The notes: a model not told the origin generated them from the letters alone. Numbered from the stretch's first letter, positions 52,273-63,810 are shown. The stretch is 64,000 nt of DNA from Clitopilus passeckerianus (GCA_944990035.1 CALYLX010000072.1:62001-126000); one strand, 5' to 3'. Numbers and translations: made by a program.

Positions 52273-53467
52273 ATGGCTAGATTATCATCTCCCGGTCTCG
52301 AAGTTGGTCGTGCTCCTCCTCCGCCCAAACGATCTCGTCGTCCTGCTCATCTTCATCGAGGTATTGCTGCCTTATCAACGCGCCCTGCTGCGTGTGAGAG
52401 CGATGTGTTTGAGGGCGACGATCGTACTGGCGAGACAACTCCCGACAGTTCACCAGGGCTTGTAGACAAGCATGAAGCTTTGTGGGGTGATCCCCTGTCG
52501 ATGTCAAAGCCAACTGCCCCCAGCCTAAGCAACACGATCCACTCACCATCCAACTCTGTCATCAGCAAGAGCAACAAGGCTGGCGAAGATGAGACTGTTG
52601 CCCCTCCATCCCAACCTATCACCATCAGCGACAGTGATGACGATGTACCCAACGTAGGAGCTCCAGACAAGGGTGGTAGAGCCGATGAGGATGGTTCCCA
52701 ACCTGCCAAAGGTAAGACACACCGTTTTCTGTGCTTTTTGGTACGTGCTTGACAGTTGATGTGTTCAGATGTTCTTGTCTCGACACCAGTCCGGCGCAAA
52801 CAAACCAAGGGCAAGCAACCCCCCTCTTCAATTCCTCAGGCTCAGAATCAACTCGGCGACCCTCAAGTTGTCAAGGAAATATATCAGCTTGATATGACGC
52901 CTGATCTGCGAAACAGTGAGCCGCCATTACCTTATGTGCTGAAGTTACTTACTGAATTAAATCTAGTGATCATTCGTCACAATGGTTTATCATCGGGACA
53001 ACTATCGGAGGGTAAGTTGATGCTCGGCAATGCATAACAAGTGCTGACCTTCTAATGCCCAGTCTTCAAGCGTATGCACCGTAAGCGCAAGAATAGGGGT
53101 GGCCATAAAAACAGCTTGGATGGATCCAGTAGCGACATCAGTGGTGGGTCAGATGCCGAGACTGATCACCACAACAAGGCTACTACTTCGGGAGCCGCTA
53201 ATGTCATAGACGAAGGTGACATGAGTGCGGGAAATAACTTTAACCAAAAGGTAAGGACGTACCACTATGAAAAGAATCGGCCACTGACAACAACAACAGG
53301 GGAACATTGTCCTGAATCTCAGCATCGGAAAGCTTTGTTCTCCTGACGCTGTTGTGGATGTGAACATTACAGCTTGCTGCAGCACCTGTAAACGAAAGCT
53401 GGAGGATGATGTTAATGTTAGCATTCACGTTAGTGATAAGAAGCGATCGAAGACTGTTCAGAAATAA
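52273..53467 (+). CDS. unknown 345-aa protein of the accessory block
   Basis: Exons 52273-52711, 52769-53011, 53063-53250 and 53300-53467 join in phase. The N-terminus is disordered and basic/proline-rich (RAPPPPKRSRRPAHLHRG). It is followed by a Ser/Thr/Asp stretch containing ITISDSDDDVP, which resembles a SUMO-interaction motif. A short helical segment (LPYVLKLLTELNLVIIRHNG), a basic region (KRMHRKRKNRGGHK) and a C-terminal part with TACCSTCKRKLEDDVN complete it. The CCxxC arrangement could bind a metal but is too short for a call. No family is recognised. The neighbours and the transposase suggest transposon cargo, which is inference. Confidence 0.55.
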
Positions 53468-53561
53468 CCTACTTGTGTCCCCAATACATGGAGTCATGTT
53501 TTCCCCCATCGAGGAAGAAATATGAAAGAATATGGATTACAGAAGTACATTTAAACAATGG

Positions 53562-55919
53562 TTAATTGATACATCGGGGTAAAATAGGAGCTCGACCAAA
53601 ATAATCCCAAAAGCTTTGACAATAGAACTGAGCTGCTGCATCCTCAACATCGAAGAAGCGAAAGTTATCAATGAAGTCAACTCCCAACTCGGCCCGCGAT
53701 AGATTACGAAGGATTAGAGGCACATTCTTCCATTGCCGAAGAATATTAACCAGTGCAAGCACAAAAGGAATCCGTGCTTTCCATTCCTTGTGAACGAGAC
53801 CATCGTTGAATGTGGGGATGTTTGAAGGAACCAATGTATTATCGGGAAAGCACTGGACAACCCGCGAGAGCCTCTCAGAAGAGCTAACACTCATATTTGA
53901 CGCTGCTTAGTCAAGAGCAAGGAGTTCAACCCTAAAGTTGGCCTCATTGAGTTCCCACAAGACTTCATGGAATAGCCAAGTTGGTGGTAGAGTGTCGCGC
54001 GAAAGACGATAACCACGCCAGACGACAGAGGTGGCATCTATTTCAGGCGAGGACCGGCTGGGACCAATGTTGTCGAGAACACCGGCAAAGATTTTGGACA
54101 GCATATCTCGCGTGGCGGCTGCTCGGGAATCCTGACGCAAACCTGAGTTGCGCCCAATCATCTCCAGCAGCTCTCGCCAATCCTGCTTTTTCCAACGAAG
54201 CTGCTTCTCTTGTCTGATCTGGTGGAGAACTGCAGGGCGGGCACGAATCCAGGCAATGATGTATGGAATTTTCTTCTTCTCCTCTTCAGGCGTTAATATG
54301 GAGGTGGGATCGGGGGCGGCATAGCAATTGAAGTTTGAACGGTGACCACTGACGACCTTACGGCGGCGAACTTGTGCCAATGCTGACCGCCAGTATGACT
54401 TGGAGGGCGGGATGAGCAAGGATTTGAAGTCCATGAAAGGATCGCGTGGGTTTTTCTTCGCCCCTTTTGATGGCCCCGACAATTTGCCAGGTTGTGAAGG
54501 TGCCGGTAATGAAACTGTTAGTTCTAGATGTCGTCAGATACTCAGCAAAATATGAGACTTGTCATGACTTACCAGTAGATGCGAGTTGGTCTGGAGCCAG
54601 GTTGGGTGCTACTGTGATGTTCGCTATTAGTTTGCGCTTTGCGAGTAACAGCTGGAGACAACCCTACCTGCGTGCGATGATGATTGTGCTTGGGAGAGGT
54701 CATTTGGAGGTAGCTGTTCTTCAAGAAGGTCGGCCATAAGGCGAACGTGCGATGAGTTTGCCAGATGCTCGGTGACCAGGTAAGGGTCAACAGTGCTGGA
54801 AGAGCCATCCTTGTCGTAGGGGTCTTGGTAAGTCATCCATGTACGCGTGTAACGGTGCATTGCGGCGTGTTTGGCTGGCACATTTGTACGCCCTCGGAAA
54901 ATGACAGGGAATGGTGGGCTCGCGTCAGAGAGTTGAAGGGTGCTTTTGGGATCGAGGAGCTGAACAAGCTCCAGGATGTTTGGCGGAGATGCAACAATTG
55001 CTGCGAATGGGCGCATGAAGTAGACGGGTAACCCAGCGTCCAAAAAATCTTCGACAATACGAGGGGTGGTTGTGAATGTGCCAACACAGGTTGCAGGTGA
55101 TTCGGCTTTGGGGCTGATTCCATCCATTCGAGGCTTGTAAATCTGAAGGTAGTCGAGAAAACCCAGTACCTCGAGGTAGTACCGTTGAACCTCGGCAACC
55201 GCAAAACGCATTTCCGCGTAGGTAGATGTGCACCAACCGAGGCGTAGGTACGAATGTTCAAGGGTTTTGAGGAGGCAGCATAGGGTGTAGTTCGGCGTGC
55301 TGCATGCTTTGAGATATTCCCGAACTCGAGAGACAAGTGTCCTACACGGGTGTTCGATTTGTTGATATTTTTCGGGGCGAAGTGTTCCAAAACTTTTGTA
55401 AAGCCCTCCTTCTTGCGAGGTAAAGTCCACCGGGCAAGGATCCCACCACATGATCGCAAGGGGATCAGAGGAATCCGATGGTTTTGAAGGGATAGCGGCG
55501 AGGTGGCAATAGTCGGGTAGATAAGCTTGTGGCCACAGGGTATAATCGTCGGCACCATAACGGAAATCGGCGCGGAGGCGTACGTCGGAGTCCGCCCAGT
55601 ATGGTAGCGGTATCGTGTTGGAATTTGGGCTGGTAATCACCCATTTATCGATAACGCAGGCCACCCTTCCATCTGATGGTCCTAGTGGTGCTGAAAGGGG
55701 TAAATGAAGGCCGTGAGGAGCGTTAAGCATAAGAAGATTTACCTGCTTCATTCCGGTTGGCCAACAGCGCCTCCGGGCTAATTGGGAACCCTTGGGCATC
55801 CATGGATGGTTGTGGAAGTCGCGTTCTTGAGGGTGCAGGGAAGTCTCAGAAAGGAACCGCCAAGGTCCTTCGAAGTTCAACACCAAGTTGTAACTTCACC
55901 CAGTCAACACCAAGTTGTA
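53562..55919 (-). pseudogene. large unknown accessory-block gene with an in-frame stop
   Basis: The main exon (55886-54627 region) encodes about 400 aa: WMPKGSQLARRRCWPTGMKQ, RVACVIDKWVITSPN, YGADDYTLWPQAYLPDYCHL, AIMWWDPCPVDFTSQEGGLY and DFLDAGLPVYFMRPFAAIV. Short exons with good splice sites then connect to GPSKGAKKNPRDPFMDFKSL and WLFHEVLWELNEANFRVELL. At 53907-53909 a TAA interrupts the frame, yet the same frame continues with VSSSERLSRVVQCFPDNTLV and FYCQSFWDYFGRAPILPRC to a stop at 53562. The 5' end is unclear, because upstream of 55886 the frame meets TGA beside a 27-bp tandem duplication. It could be truncated at the TAA rather than dead. The family is unknown to me. Confidence 0.5.
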
Positions 55920-56870
55920 CTGGATCTGGAAAGCCGCAGATGATTTTAAGGAGTGATTAGGATAGCTGTGAAAAACAAAACATCAGTTTGCGTTTGGTGA
56001 GATGAAAGCAACTGTATACCGCGGGCTCGAGCCAGAATCAGAATCGAGAATCAATCTATTAGGTATGGAGGGTAGCGTCAGGAGCACAGAAAAAGAGAGA
56101 TAGAGATAGAGAAGAAGAGAGTCGGGGTCGAAATGGAGAAGAAGAGAAGAAGAGCACAGATGGATGGAAACTGGAGAGCGAGGCAGTGGTTGAACGTTGA
56201 TCACGCTAAGTTCGTTGATTTCCTTATCGGGATGTTTGTTGATCAAGCCTCGTTGGGATTTTGTTGATCAACTCTTCATCCTCGTCCATCTACTATTGGC
56301 TCAAACGCTTGCCAATCGAGGTTCGGAAAAATCCCGCATGCAAGTAAGTAATTCAATTCTATGATAATACGACTAGCTCAGCTCATCGAATTTTCACCAG
56401 GATGACAATGCTCAAAGATAACCTCCCGAAAATTTCTGTCTGGCGACCATTGACGGAGGAAGATTGTTTGGAAGAATTCGCGCTTATGGGACATGGGTAG
56501 ACCAAGGACGCCGATTTCTGGTATCAAGGGAGACTAGCCACTACACTGGCTGATGAACATGTAGAAGGCGTGGATAGCTGCTTCAAGAATACGACAAGGC
56601 ATTTCGGATGACCGTGTATCGCTGCTTATCGGAGGACCTCTGTAGTATCATTGGCCAACGTAAGCCCTTATTTTCCTCAGGTACTGTACTTGCACTAACA
56701 GGGGATCACGCAGTCTCAAGATGCAATTCAAGACCTGCAATAGCTGAGCCGGTTTCTTGCAACTAGAACCCTCAGCCAGTCCAAACCTCAAGGCACGCAA
56801 CATCCAGCACAGAGTGGGGGGTACAACTTGGAGTTGACCCTTGCTTCTATCATGCACAACTTGGTGTTGG
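55877..56870. repeat. inverted pairs of an AACTTGGTGTTG motif
   Basis: TCAACACCAAGTTGTA occurs at 55877-55892 and again at 55905-55920. The reverse-complement form GTACAACTTGGAGTTGA (56821-56837) and GCACAACTTGGTGTTGG (56854-56870) lie about 900 bp to the right. Each side is a tandem pair (27 and 33 bp spacing), and the two sides are inverted. A weaker ACTTGGTGT is at about 56885. The set flanks the interval between the large unknown gene and the transposase. Confidence 0.5.
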
Positions 56871-57316
56871 CTGATAGAGATGACTTGGTGTCATTTCCTG
56901 TGCTTTGCAGCCTGATCCAGACGTCAAATCCGGCTGCTCAGTGGTTCAACGATCGGCGATATTTTTGCCTGCCACACAGTCCTATCGGACACGCTAGGAT
57001 ACCGCCCATCTCCTCTCCTTCAATACACGGTGCTCAGGTAGGCGCCTTTCAGACAAGATTGCCCTCCGATTCTCTATCGCCGACGACCCCACCCGACTGT
57101 CACTGCCAACATGAGGCTGTCCTTCAAGAACCGAGGTCGTCATCGTTGTCACCTGTCGCCACCTCTGCCTCCAAACTACTCGGCATTCCGGTTATGTCTG
57201 CACAGATCTCCCGAACCACCGAGAGCTGGTATCATGACTCCAGCTTTGTAGTCCTTCATGTCAATATATAGGGCGAATTTCAATTTTTCTTTGCTTGTGC
57301 TATCATCCCTTCCTGT
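55921..57316. other. non-coding interval upstream of the transposase
   Basis: No convincing gene was found. A 147-codon frame at 56828-57271 has no family resemblance and starts inside the inverted AACTTGG motif cluster. The interval may act as the divergent promoter of the block. Confidence 0.35.
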
Positions 57317-60300
57317 ATGCCTAGAGAGCCCCCACCGAAGAGGTCTTGCATCTGTGGTTGCGGCCGGAATGTTTCTCGTTCAACTGAGTATCGGCATCTC
57401 AAGACAAATATGGCCAATCACGTCGTGAAATCAGCAAAGTCTCGAGTCAAGGCAGTATTTCGCAATGCCCACTTGAAGACCTCAGCGTTCACAACAGAAG
57501 GCGGGAACATTTTGACTGAGATCCCTCCTGCCGAGGTGTGTTCTGAGTCTTCCATGTAGTTTTGTCACTCATTCTATAAACCAACAGATGCCTGCTCCCC
57601 TCCAAGTCGATGATGCGGACACAAACATGTCAATGGACCCTGGCCCCGAACACGACATAGGCGACCTACCCGAGCAATTCCCTGCCCCAGATGATGCCGA
57701 CCCTAGTCCTGCTGCAATACCACTTATGTTTGACGATACCCCACCTGAATCAACCACTCCTTGCACTCGACGCTCAACCAGATTGGCAGTAATTGCACAG
57801 CAGCGCTGGGGTTCTGCATCTCAGGCAAAGAATTTTCACGAGATCAGCAATCCCATCGAGGAAACAGAACCTTTAGAGGAAGGTTCCGGCAATAACGAAG
57901 AGTTGTGTGATATGGATGACGATGATAGCGATGACGAGACCTTCTACGAAGGTTTACGGGCCGCTAATCTCATCTCAGAGAATTTCGCAAGAGATTTCGC
58001 TTCAATTCGTACGTCCTTAATCCGCTGAATTTGCTCCAGTAGCTGAGACGGATCTGTAGGGAATGACGTCCTTGAAGAATACGACATGTCACTTCTTCGT
58101 GCATATATACTCAAGACCGAGGAGAGTCTCACCAATCGGACGTATGAAAAGTTCCGTTACGCGTTCCCCGAGGTCGAAATTGGCACGTTAAAAGAGACAG
58201 AATCGCGTGTACAGTTTCTCTCTGGCATTCGACCCGTTCGATATGACTGTTGTCAGTCATCCTGTATCTGCTATACCGGCCCCTATCAGGCTTTACAAAG
58301 CTGTCCCACCTGCAAGAGTGACCGGTTTAGCTCGGACGGCCGTCCTCGAGCATATTTTGAATACTACCCCATCATACCTCGTCTTCAAGCCATGGCCGCT
58401 GATCCTGCCGCCGCCACTGCCATGCAATATCGATCCACCTATGAGAGCGGGCCCGGAAACGTTGGCGATATCTTCGATGGGTCTCACTACCGTTCACTCA
58501 AGGACACACAAGTGTCTATAGGAGACGAAACCCTCCCCTTCACGTATTTCTCCGACCCTCGTGATGTCGCGCTCGGTCTATCAACAGACGGTTTTGGACC
58601 ATTCAGGCAGCGAACAAAAACTTCCTGGCCTATCATACTCTTCAACTACAATCTTCCACCCGCTGAAAGATTTCTTCGAAAGAATATCATTGCTGTTGGG
58701 GTAATACCGGGCCCCAAAAAGCCGGCAGACATGGATTCATTCCTGTGGCCCCTGGTTGAGGAGCTTGTCGACTTGCTCTATGGCGTTGGTGCTTTTGATG
58801 CTCTGACCCAGGCAGCCTTTGAACTTCGTGTATATCTTGTTCTTGGGTTTGGGGATATCCCGGCAATGTCATTGGTTATGCGAATGAAGGGTCAAAACGC
58901 GTTGGTCCCTTGTCGTATGTGCGCAATTCGGGGAATCAGAGGTCCAGATTCCAGGACCCTATACATCCCGTTACATCGCAATAACTTCTCCGCCTCTAAT
59001 GAGGCCACCTCCTACGATCCACAAGCGTTGCCGATTCGTACTCATGACCAATTCCTTGAACAGGCCAGGGAGATCGAGAACGCTGACACCGTCACCGAAT
59101 CAGAACGATTGCAAACCCAGTACGGTATCAAAGGCACTCCTCTCCTGAGCAGCCTCAGATCACTGTCGTTTCCCCTCTCATTTCCATACGACTTCATGCA
59201 CCTCATCTGGGCAAATCTCCTTCCCAACTTGATCCTTCTCTGGACTGCCTCGTTTAAGGACGTGGACCACCAAGCACAACCTTATGTCATCGACAAGACT
59301 GTCTGGGAAGCAATCGGGGCCGCGGGTACAGCAGCGGGAAAGACTATTCCAGCATCATTTGGCTGTCGAGTACCTAACCTGTCGAACGACAAGGCACAGG
59401 TAACCTGTGAAGCCTACTCAATCTGGACGTTCTATCTCGCTCCAACGTTGCTTCGAGGGCGCTTCACCAATGCCCGGTATTACAACAACTTTGTTGAACT
59501 TGTTTCCCTCCTCAATCTTTGCCTGAAGTATGATCTTACAAGTGCCGAGGTTGATCGGATAGAAGCCGGTTTTGTGAAATGGGTCAAGGATTACGAAAGG
59601 TAAGTTGTGCTCTAATTCATAAGTCAAGCCCTGATTAATTTGTACAGTCTCTATTATCAACACGAGCCCATGCGCGTATCGTGCTGCCCGCTTACAGTGC
59701 ATGCACTATTACATATTGCATCGTCGATCCGCGCTCTCGGTCCAGTATGGGCTTACTGGGCATTCCCTATGGAACGGTTCTGTAACGAACTGCTGCCCCA
59801 CATCAAAAGCCGAAGATATCCGTACAAGAGCATCAACAAGTATGTCGGTGCCAGGGCGCATATCTCTCAAATCAAGTCCCTGTATAATCTTCACAATGAA
59901 CTCGTTCTACTACCCCCTCCCTCTCGTGAACATGAGTTCACGCTTCCCAACTGTGAGTACTTCCTATATTTTCTCACAAGCCGTGGCCAATCAGAAATTT
60001 CATCAAGATCCAGACTGGGCGCTCCTATATCCTATACGAATCAATGTACCACTTCCCCAAGGGCTACGACAAAAACTTATCGCAACCCTTACAACCCGAT
60101 ACGAGAAAAGTTACACACGCATAAACAAGCTACTTCCCCCAACTTCTTTCACGGTGTGCCTCTACGGCCGTGCTCGGAAAGCCGACGGTGATACTATTCA
60201 TGCTCGAGACATGATCACGGACAGGCCTGATAGTCGTGATATGACCTTTGTACGGGTGAGGGTTAAGATTCATCAGATCTTTCCAAAACCTCATGATGTT

Positions 60301-60652
60301 GTTACAGTACGAGCTTGAAGTTGATAAATTCACGCGTCAGCGACGTCGAGAACCGGAGTATGAAAAGGAAGCTTTCTTCGGTCAGGCGAAGTACTTCTTT
60401 GTGATGGAGATGCCTGCATCACCGTCGTTGAACATTTCAAAGGCAACTCTTATGTATGCCGCTATCCAACAAGTGACAATTACAGAGACTCTGCCGCCTC
60501 CGCACCGAATCAGCTACTATGAACATGAATCCGGGCCCTTGGATATTGTTGACCTCAATCATATACGTGGTGTCGTTGGAAGGATTCGCGTTGACAACAA
60601 ATGGGCAATTGTTGATCGAGAGGATAGTGTTGCACGGATACATGTTTCTTGA
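57317..60652 (+). CDS. Plavaka-type (Tnp2/CACTA-like) DNA transposase
   Basis: Exon 1 begins MPREPPPKRSCICGCGRNVS, a Cys-rich finger followed by TEYRHLK as in Plavaka N-termini. An acidic linker (MDDDDSDDETFYEGL) precedes a long exon holding the transposase core. The core includes RPVRYDCCQSSCICYTGPYQ, TCKSDRFSSDGRPRAYFEY, DVALGLSTDGFGPFRQRTK, SWPIILFNYNLPPAERF, IIAVGVIPGPKKPADMDSF, LVLGFGDIPAMSLVMRMKG and ALVPCRMCAIRGIRGPDSR. After the intron near 59600 the chain continues with FPMERFCNELLPHIKSRRYP, and after further introns it ends with DKFTRQRRREPEYEKEAFFG and a stop at 60652. Conserved Asp residues in STDGF and FGDIP are candidate DDE catalytic residues. No stop or frameshift was found in the exons, so the enzyme may be active. 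TIRs of the element were not located. Confidence 0.85.
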
Positions 60653-61445
60653 ATTCTGTTTTTCCTCACTCTACGAGATGAATTTAGTTGTATGAACTCC
60701 CGGTGGAATATAATCATTGTGACGGCTGAACAAATGCATGTTTTTGATGCTGAATTCAATATGCCGAAATCATGCGGTATTCGAAGGGTTTTACACCAAA
60801 CCAAATGGTATGAAAAACCCAATATAGATTCCTCCAATTTCCAGATATCTAGTAACCTTCTTCAGGCTGGAAAACATCCGTTTCATTCAGCCTTTATTTC
60901 ATCCTTCAACGTGTGGGAAATTTTGTGCCAAAAAAAGTCCCATAATTCATCCGTTCTAGATTCAATACTTTATTTGAGGAAATTCCTATTTAATACGGTA
61001 AACGGATTGATTTAATGCGCCATCAGTTCCACAGTGTACCCTTCTCACACTCAGCCAAACATCTCGGTATTTCTGTCAGCACTGTTGAAGAGTCCTGTTC
61101 AAAACCGTGATCTTTCATGATCAGGCCGATGACTGTCGGATAGACCCATTTTTGATCTTCTCGATCATCCTTTTATAACGGTGGCAATGCCTGTACGAAC
61201 TATAATATTCAACCAATCGTTCTCAAACCTCTCCTATTGCCATAAACAGCTCAGGCCAAACACCACCCATCTGGCCCAGAAGCTCATCAATATCACCCTT
61301 CTGTGATTTTACTATCTACCAGCCTATGGCCTCAACATTCCTCCAATGGATATACTTGACTTTATGGCTCACCCGACAGCTGACAGGATTGAGGTTGATT
61401 CTGTCATATTCTCACATGTCGGAAGACTCATTCACTTTTGGAATT
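60653..61445. other. 3' flank of the transposase, no gene seen
   Basis: An AT-rich interval with short chance frames. Somewhere here the right end of the Plavaka-type element is expected, but no terminal repeat could be matched to the left side with confidence. Confidence 0.35.
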
Positions 61446-61787
61446 ATCATCAGCAAAAGGGGAAAATACTTTTCAGTACTTTTCTCTACTTTTTGTACTT
61501 ATTTTAGTGAAAAGTAGGAAAAGTAAAAAAAAGTAATCCCCTCTACTTTTTCTCAAATGTTACAAATAATCAACATGTATTTTTCAAAAAAAGTACTCAG
61601 AAAAAGTAGGAAAAGTAGGAAAAACACGACTTTTTTTGGCAATTAAGAACAAGAAAAGGACTAAAAAGTACAAAATAAGTAAGGGGGATCACTTTTTTTA
61701 CTTGTTAAAAGTACTCAGATTATTTACTTTTTCGACCGAAAAAAGTAGAAAAAGTACGGAAAAGTATTTTCCCTTTTTGCTGATGAT
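61446..61787. mobile_element. MITE-like element, 342 bp, with about 50-bp terminal inverted repeats
   Basis: The left end reads ATCATCAGCAAAAGGGG, then AAAATACTTTTC. The right end, reverse-complemented, reads ATCATCAGCAAAAAGGG, then AAAATACTTTTC. Similarity continues inward through GTACTTTT and CTACTTTTT with few mismatches. The inside is packed with AAAAGTA and TACTTTT units in both orientations, so the whole element could fold into one long hairpin. It has no coding capacity. A target-site duplication is not clear, because an AT dinucleotide on each side is uninformative. It is non-autonomous, and its parent transposase is unknown. Confidence 0.75.
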
Positions 61788-61799
61788 CTCTCTTCCACC

Positions 61800-62657
61800 A
61801 TGAAGCTACTCACATTCTACAAGACAACACTGCTTCTCTACCCCCAACCTGTTTCGAACAGCAAAGGTAGAGTTCAGGGCGACAATAATCAAGTGGATTG
61901 TTGTTGCATTTGGGATGCCTGTTTTCACATCAATGTGATCTACAATGCTTCATTGATCAGCCTTCATAGAGCTGGGGTGCTCGTGGACGGAGAGCCTACT
62001 CCAGTAAACAAGTTTTATTTGCATTTCTGGAGCTCAAATGATGGAGAAGATGAACTTCTTTCAATCACGTCCAATTTCCTTTGCTGTTCGGGCCCTACCA
62101 TCTGCCATCTAGTGATCAATCTCTGCAACAGCTTCCCAGAGTCTGACTCTAGTAAGTCAAGCATTTACTTTTTCAGCTTTCCTCACAATGTTGACTATAC
62201 TCAGATCTCATGGCATACTACACACGGATCGACCTCTTCTACTGCACAAGCCTTACCACAGTGTCCATTGGGATCATTGAATTGGCTGAAGATCACACAC
62301 TGATCTTCAAGGAAACCAGGCGGACAACCCTTTCATCTCTACCCAACCCACCTATCATTCAATGTGTTAAAGTCATTTTTGGCTTTACTGGCAAGAAAAG
62401 AAAGGCAGGTAGAGATTACAGATGCATCCTTGTGGTGCAGTCTGATTACAAAGTTGAAAACTGTATTTCCTCTTGCCCCTTGCTTCTGGATCTGTATAGG
62501 ATTGTTTGGCACAGATAAAGCAACTTTGGAAGACCTCTTCCAACGGTCCCAGGTATGGGAAAAGCTGAAATGTATATTTAAAGACATGGAACTTGTTTTC
62601 ACCCTTATAGACTGGATCCCTTCATCTCAGCATCATGTAAGGCTTTCAAACAAGTCT
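61800..62657 (+). CDS. possible hypothetical gene, unresolved
   Basis: Two overlapping phases hold plausible coding blocks. One is ASLISLHRAGVLVDGEPTPV with NKFYLHFWSSNDGEDELL at about 61950-62060. The other is YYTRIDLFYCTSLTTVSIGI with IELAEDHTLIFKET at about 62210-62320, which could be joined by an intron near 62150. Further downstream SQVWEKLKCIFKDMELVFTL appears in a third phase. No family is recognised, and the start may be outside the region shown. It might be a host gene interrupted by the MITE next to it, or a decayed remnant. Confidence 0.25.
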
Positions 62658-63144
62658 TAGTCTCTTACAAAGGACTAAACAATGTTTAGATTCACTTGTC
62701 ACATTAGGACTTTCTTGCTATAGTTTTATAGTTCAAATATATTTGCATGTTGGGTTAGAATGTGCAAGCTATTGGAGTCCTTTCCGCTGCTGAAACCCAC
62801 ATGAGAAATGGTACCATATGATCTGCTCTGCCAATTAAACTGTGTCCGCATGACAGGGGTGGTCAAACACCATTTGTTCATTGACGACTAAAAAGGAGAA
62901 GATTAAATGGCTTGTCCTACATCCGTAGAAACTGAATTCAGAAAGGTGTGTTTCACCCAGGCTTTTGACTGATGTTTGAGTACTTTACAGAGCTGAGAAT
63001 ATAAGAGACGGAAGGAGTTGGTAGGTAGTAGAGATTGGTGGAACAATGAACATGGGTAGGAAATATAATGTTATGTACAGACAGCATTGGACGAAATAGA
63101 GCAAATATGATCAAGCTGCAGTCAAAGAGAGGGAGAGCAAACAA

Positions 63145-63810
63145 CTAACAAGCATTGGCGCACTGGAAACTGATGTCAGATATATTGTAGGATGAACAGT
63201 TCGGGTCAGCTTCTCTAGCATCTATAAAGGCCAGATTATTCCGCGCCCACTCAAAGATGTCCCGTAAACTGTGGCCTGGACCGTTCTTTGACTGTTTGAT
63301 TATTTTTTCATAGGCTGTGCGCACCGCCACCCAGTCCTCCTCCAGAACATATGCTTCTCCAAGTTCATCCAGAAGACGAGCAATTTCATAGCTCAGTCTA
63401 CTGCTTCCTGCACTGGTCAATCATTGTTGCAGAACTGTGTGAAGTTCTGGGCCCCATTCGCCTACATATTTGAGGCATCATGCCTTGCAGATGTAACAGA
63501 AGAGAAAATGTAAATCCACTGGTGGATGTTCCTTGACCGTCAGGTCAAAGGCTTCTTCAACTATGATGCGGGCCTTGCTAGGTTGGCCGCACCACATATG
63601 GTATCTGGCCAGAGTAACCAGGCAGAATCAAAGGTCTAAAGGTCTCTGTCGGGCAATGAAGATTTCTCTTATGTCCATGAGATTTTCTAAGATTGTTGAA
63701 CCTTCCAGGATTAAGCTGTGAATCCATGCAAAGTTCGTGGTTCAGAATGTGACGATTCCATACACAATGGGATCCTGGGTGAAATAAGGTTTCCACTGGA
63801 GTTGCATCAT
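63145..63810 (-). pseudogene. NLR copy 5: degraded 3' (TPR-like) fragment
   Basis: Reading leftward from about 63810, the fragment encodes QWKPYFTQDPIVYGIVTF, then a TGA where paralogues have Trp. It continues with IREIFIARQRPLDL, another TGA where an Arg is expected, EEAFDLTVKEHPP, and the well-kept terminal segment RLLDELGEAYVLEEDWVAV with AYEKIIKQSKNGPGH, ending at 63145. It matches the C-terminal helical repeats of the NLR family and is closest to copy 4 (RLLDELGDAYVDEEDWVAA). The N-terminal helices and NTPase are absent within the remaining 190 bp of the window, where similarity stops, so it is a truncated, non-functional remnant. Confidence 0.75.

Noticed and set aside
56828..57271. 147-codon plus-strand frame upstream of the transposase
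   Set aside because: Composition is non-protein-like, no homologous motif is visible, and it starts within the repeated AACTTGG motifs.
50060..61020. Possible long terminal inverted repeats of the Plavaka-type element (weak match CTGGAAA..GGAGGAA near 50369 and 60835)
   Set aside because: The match is short, imperfect and not at convincing ends, and no target-site duplication was visible by eye.
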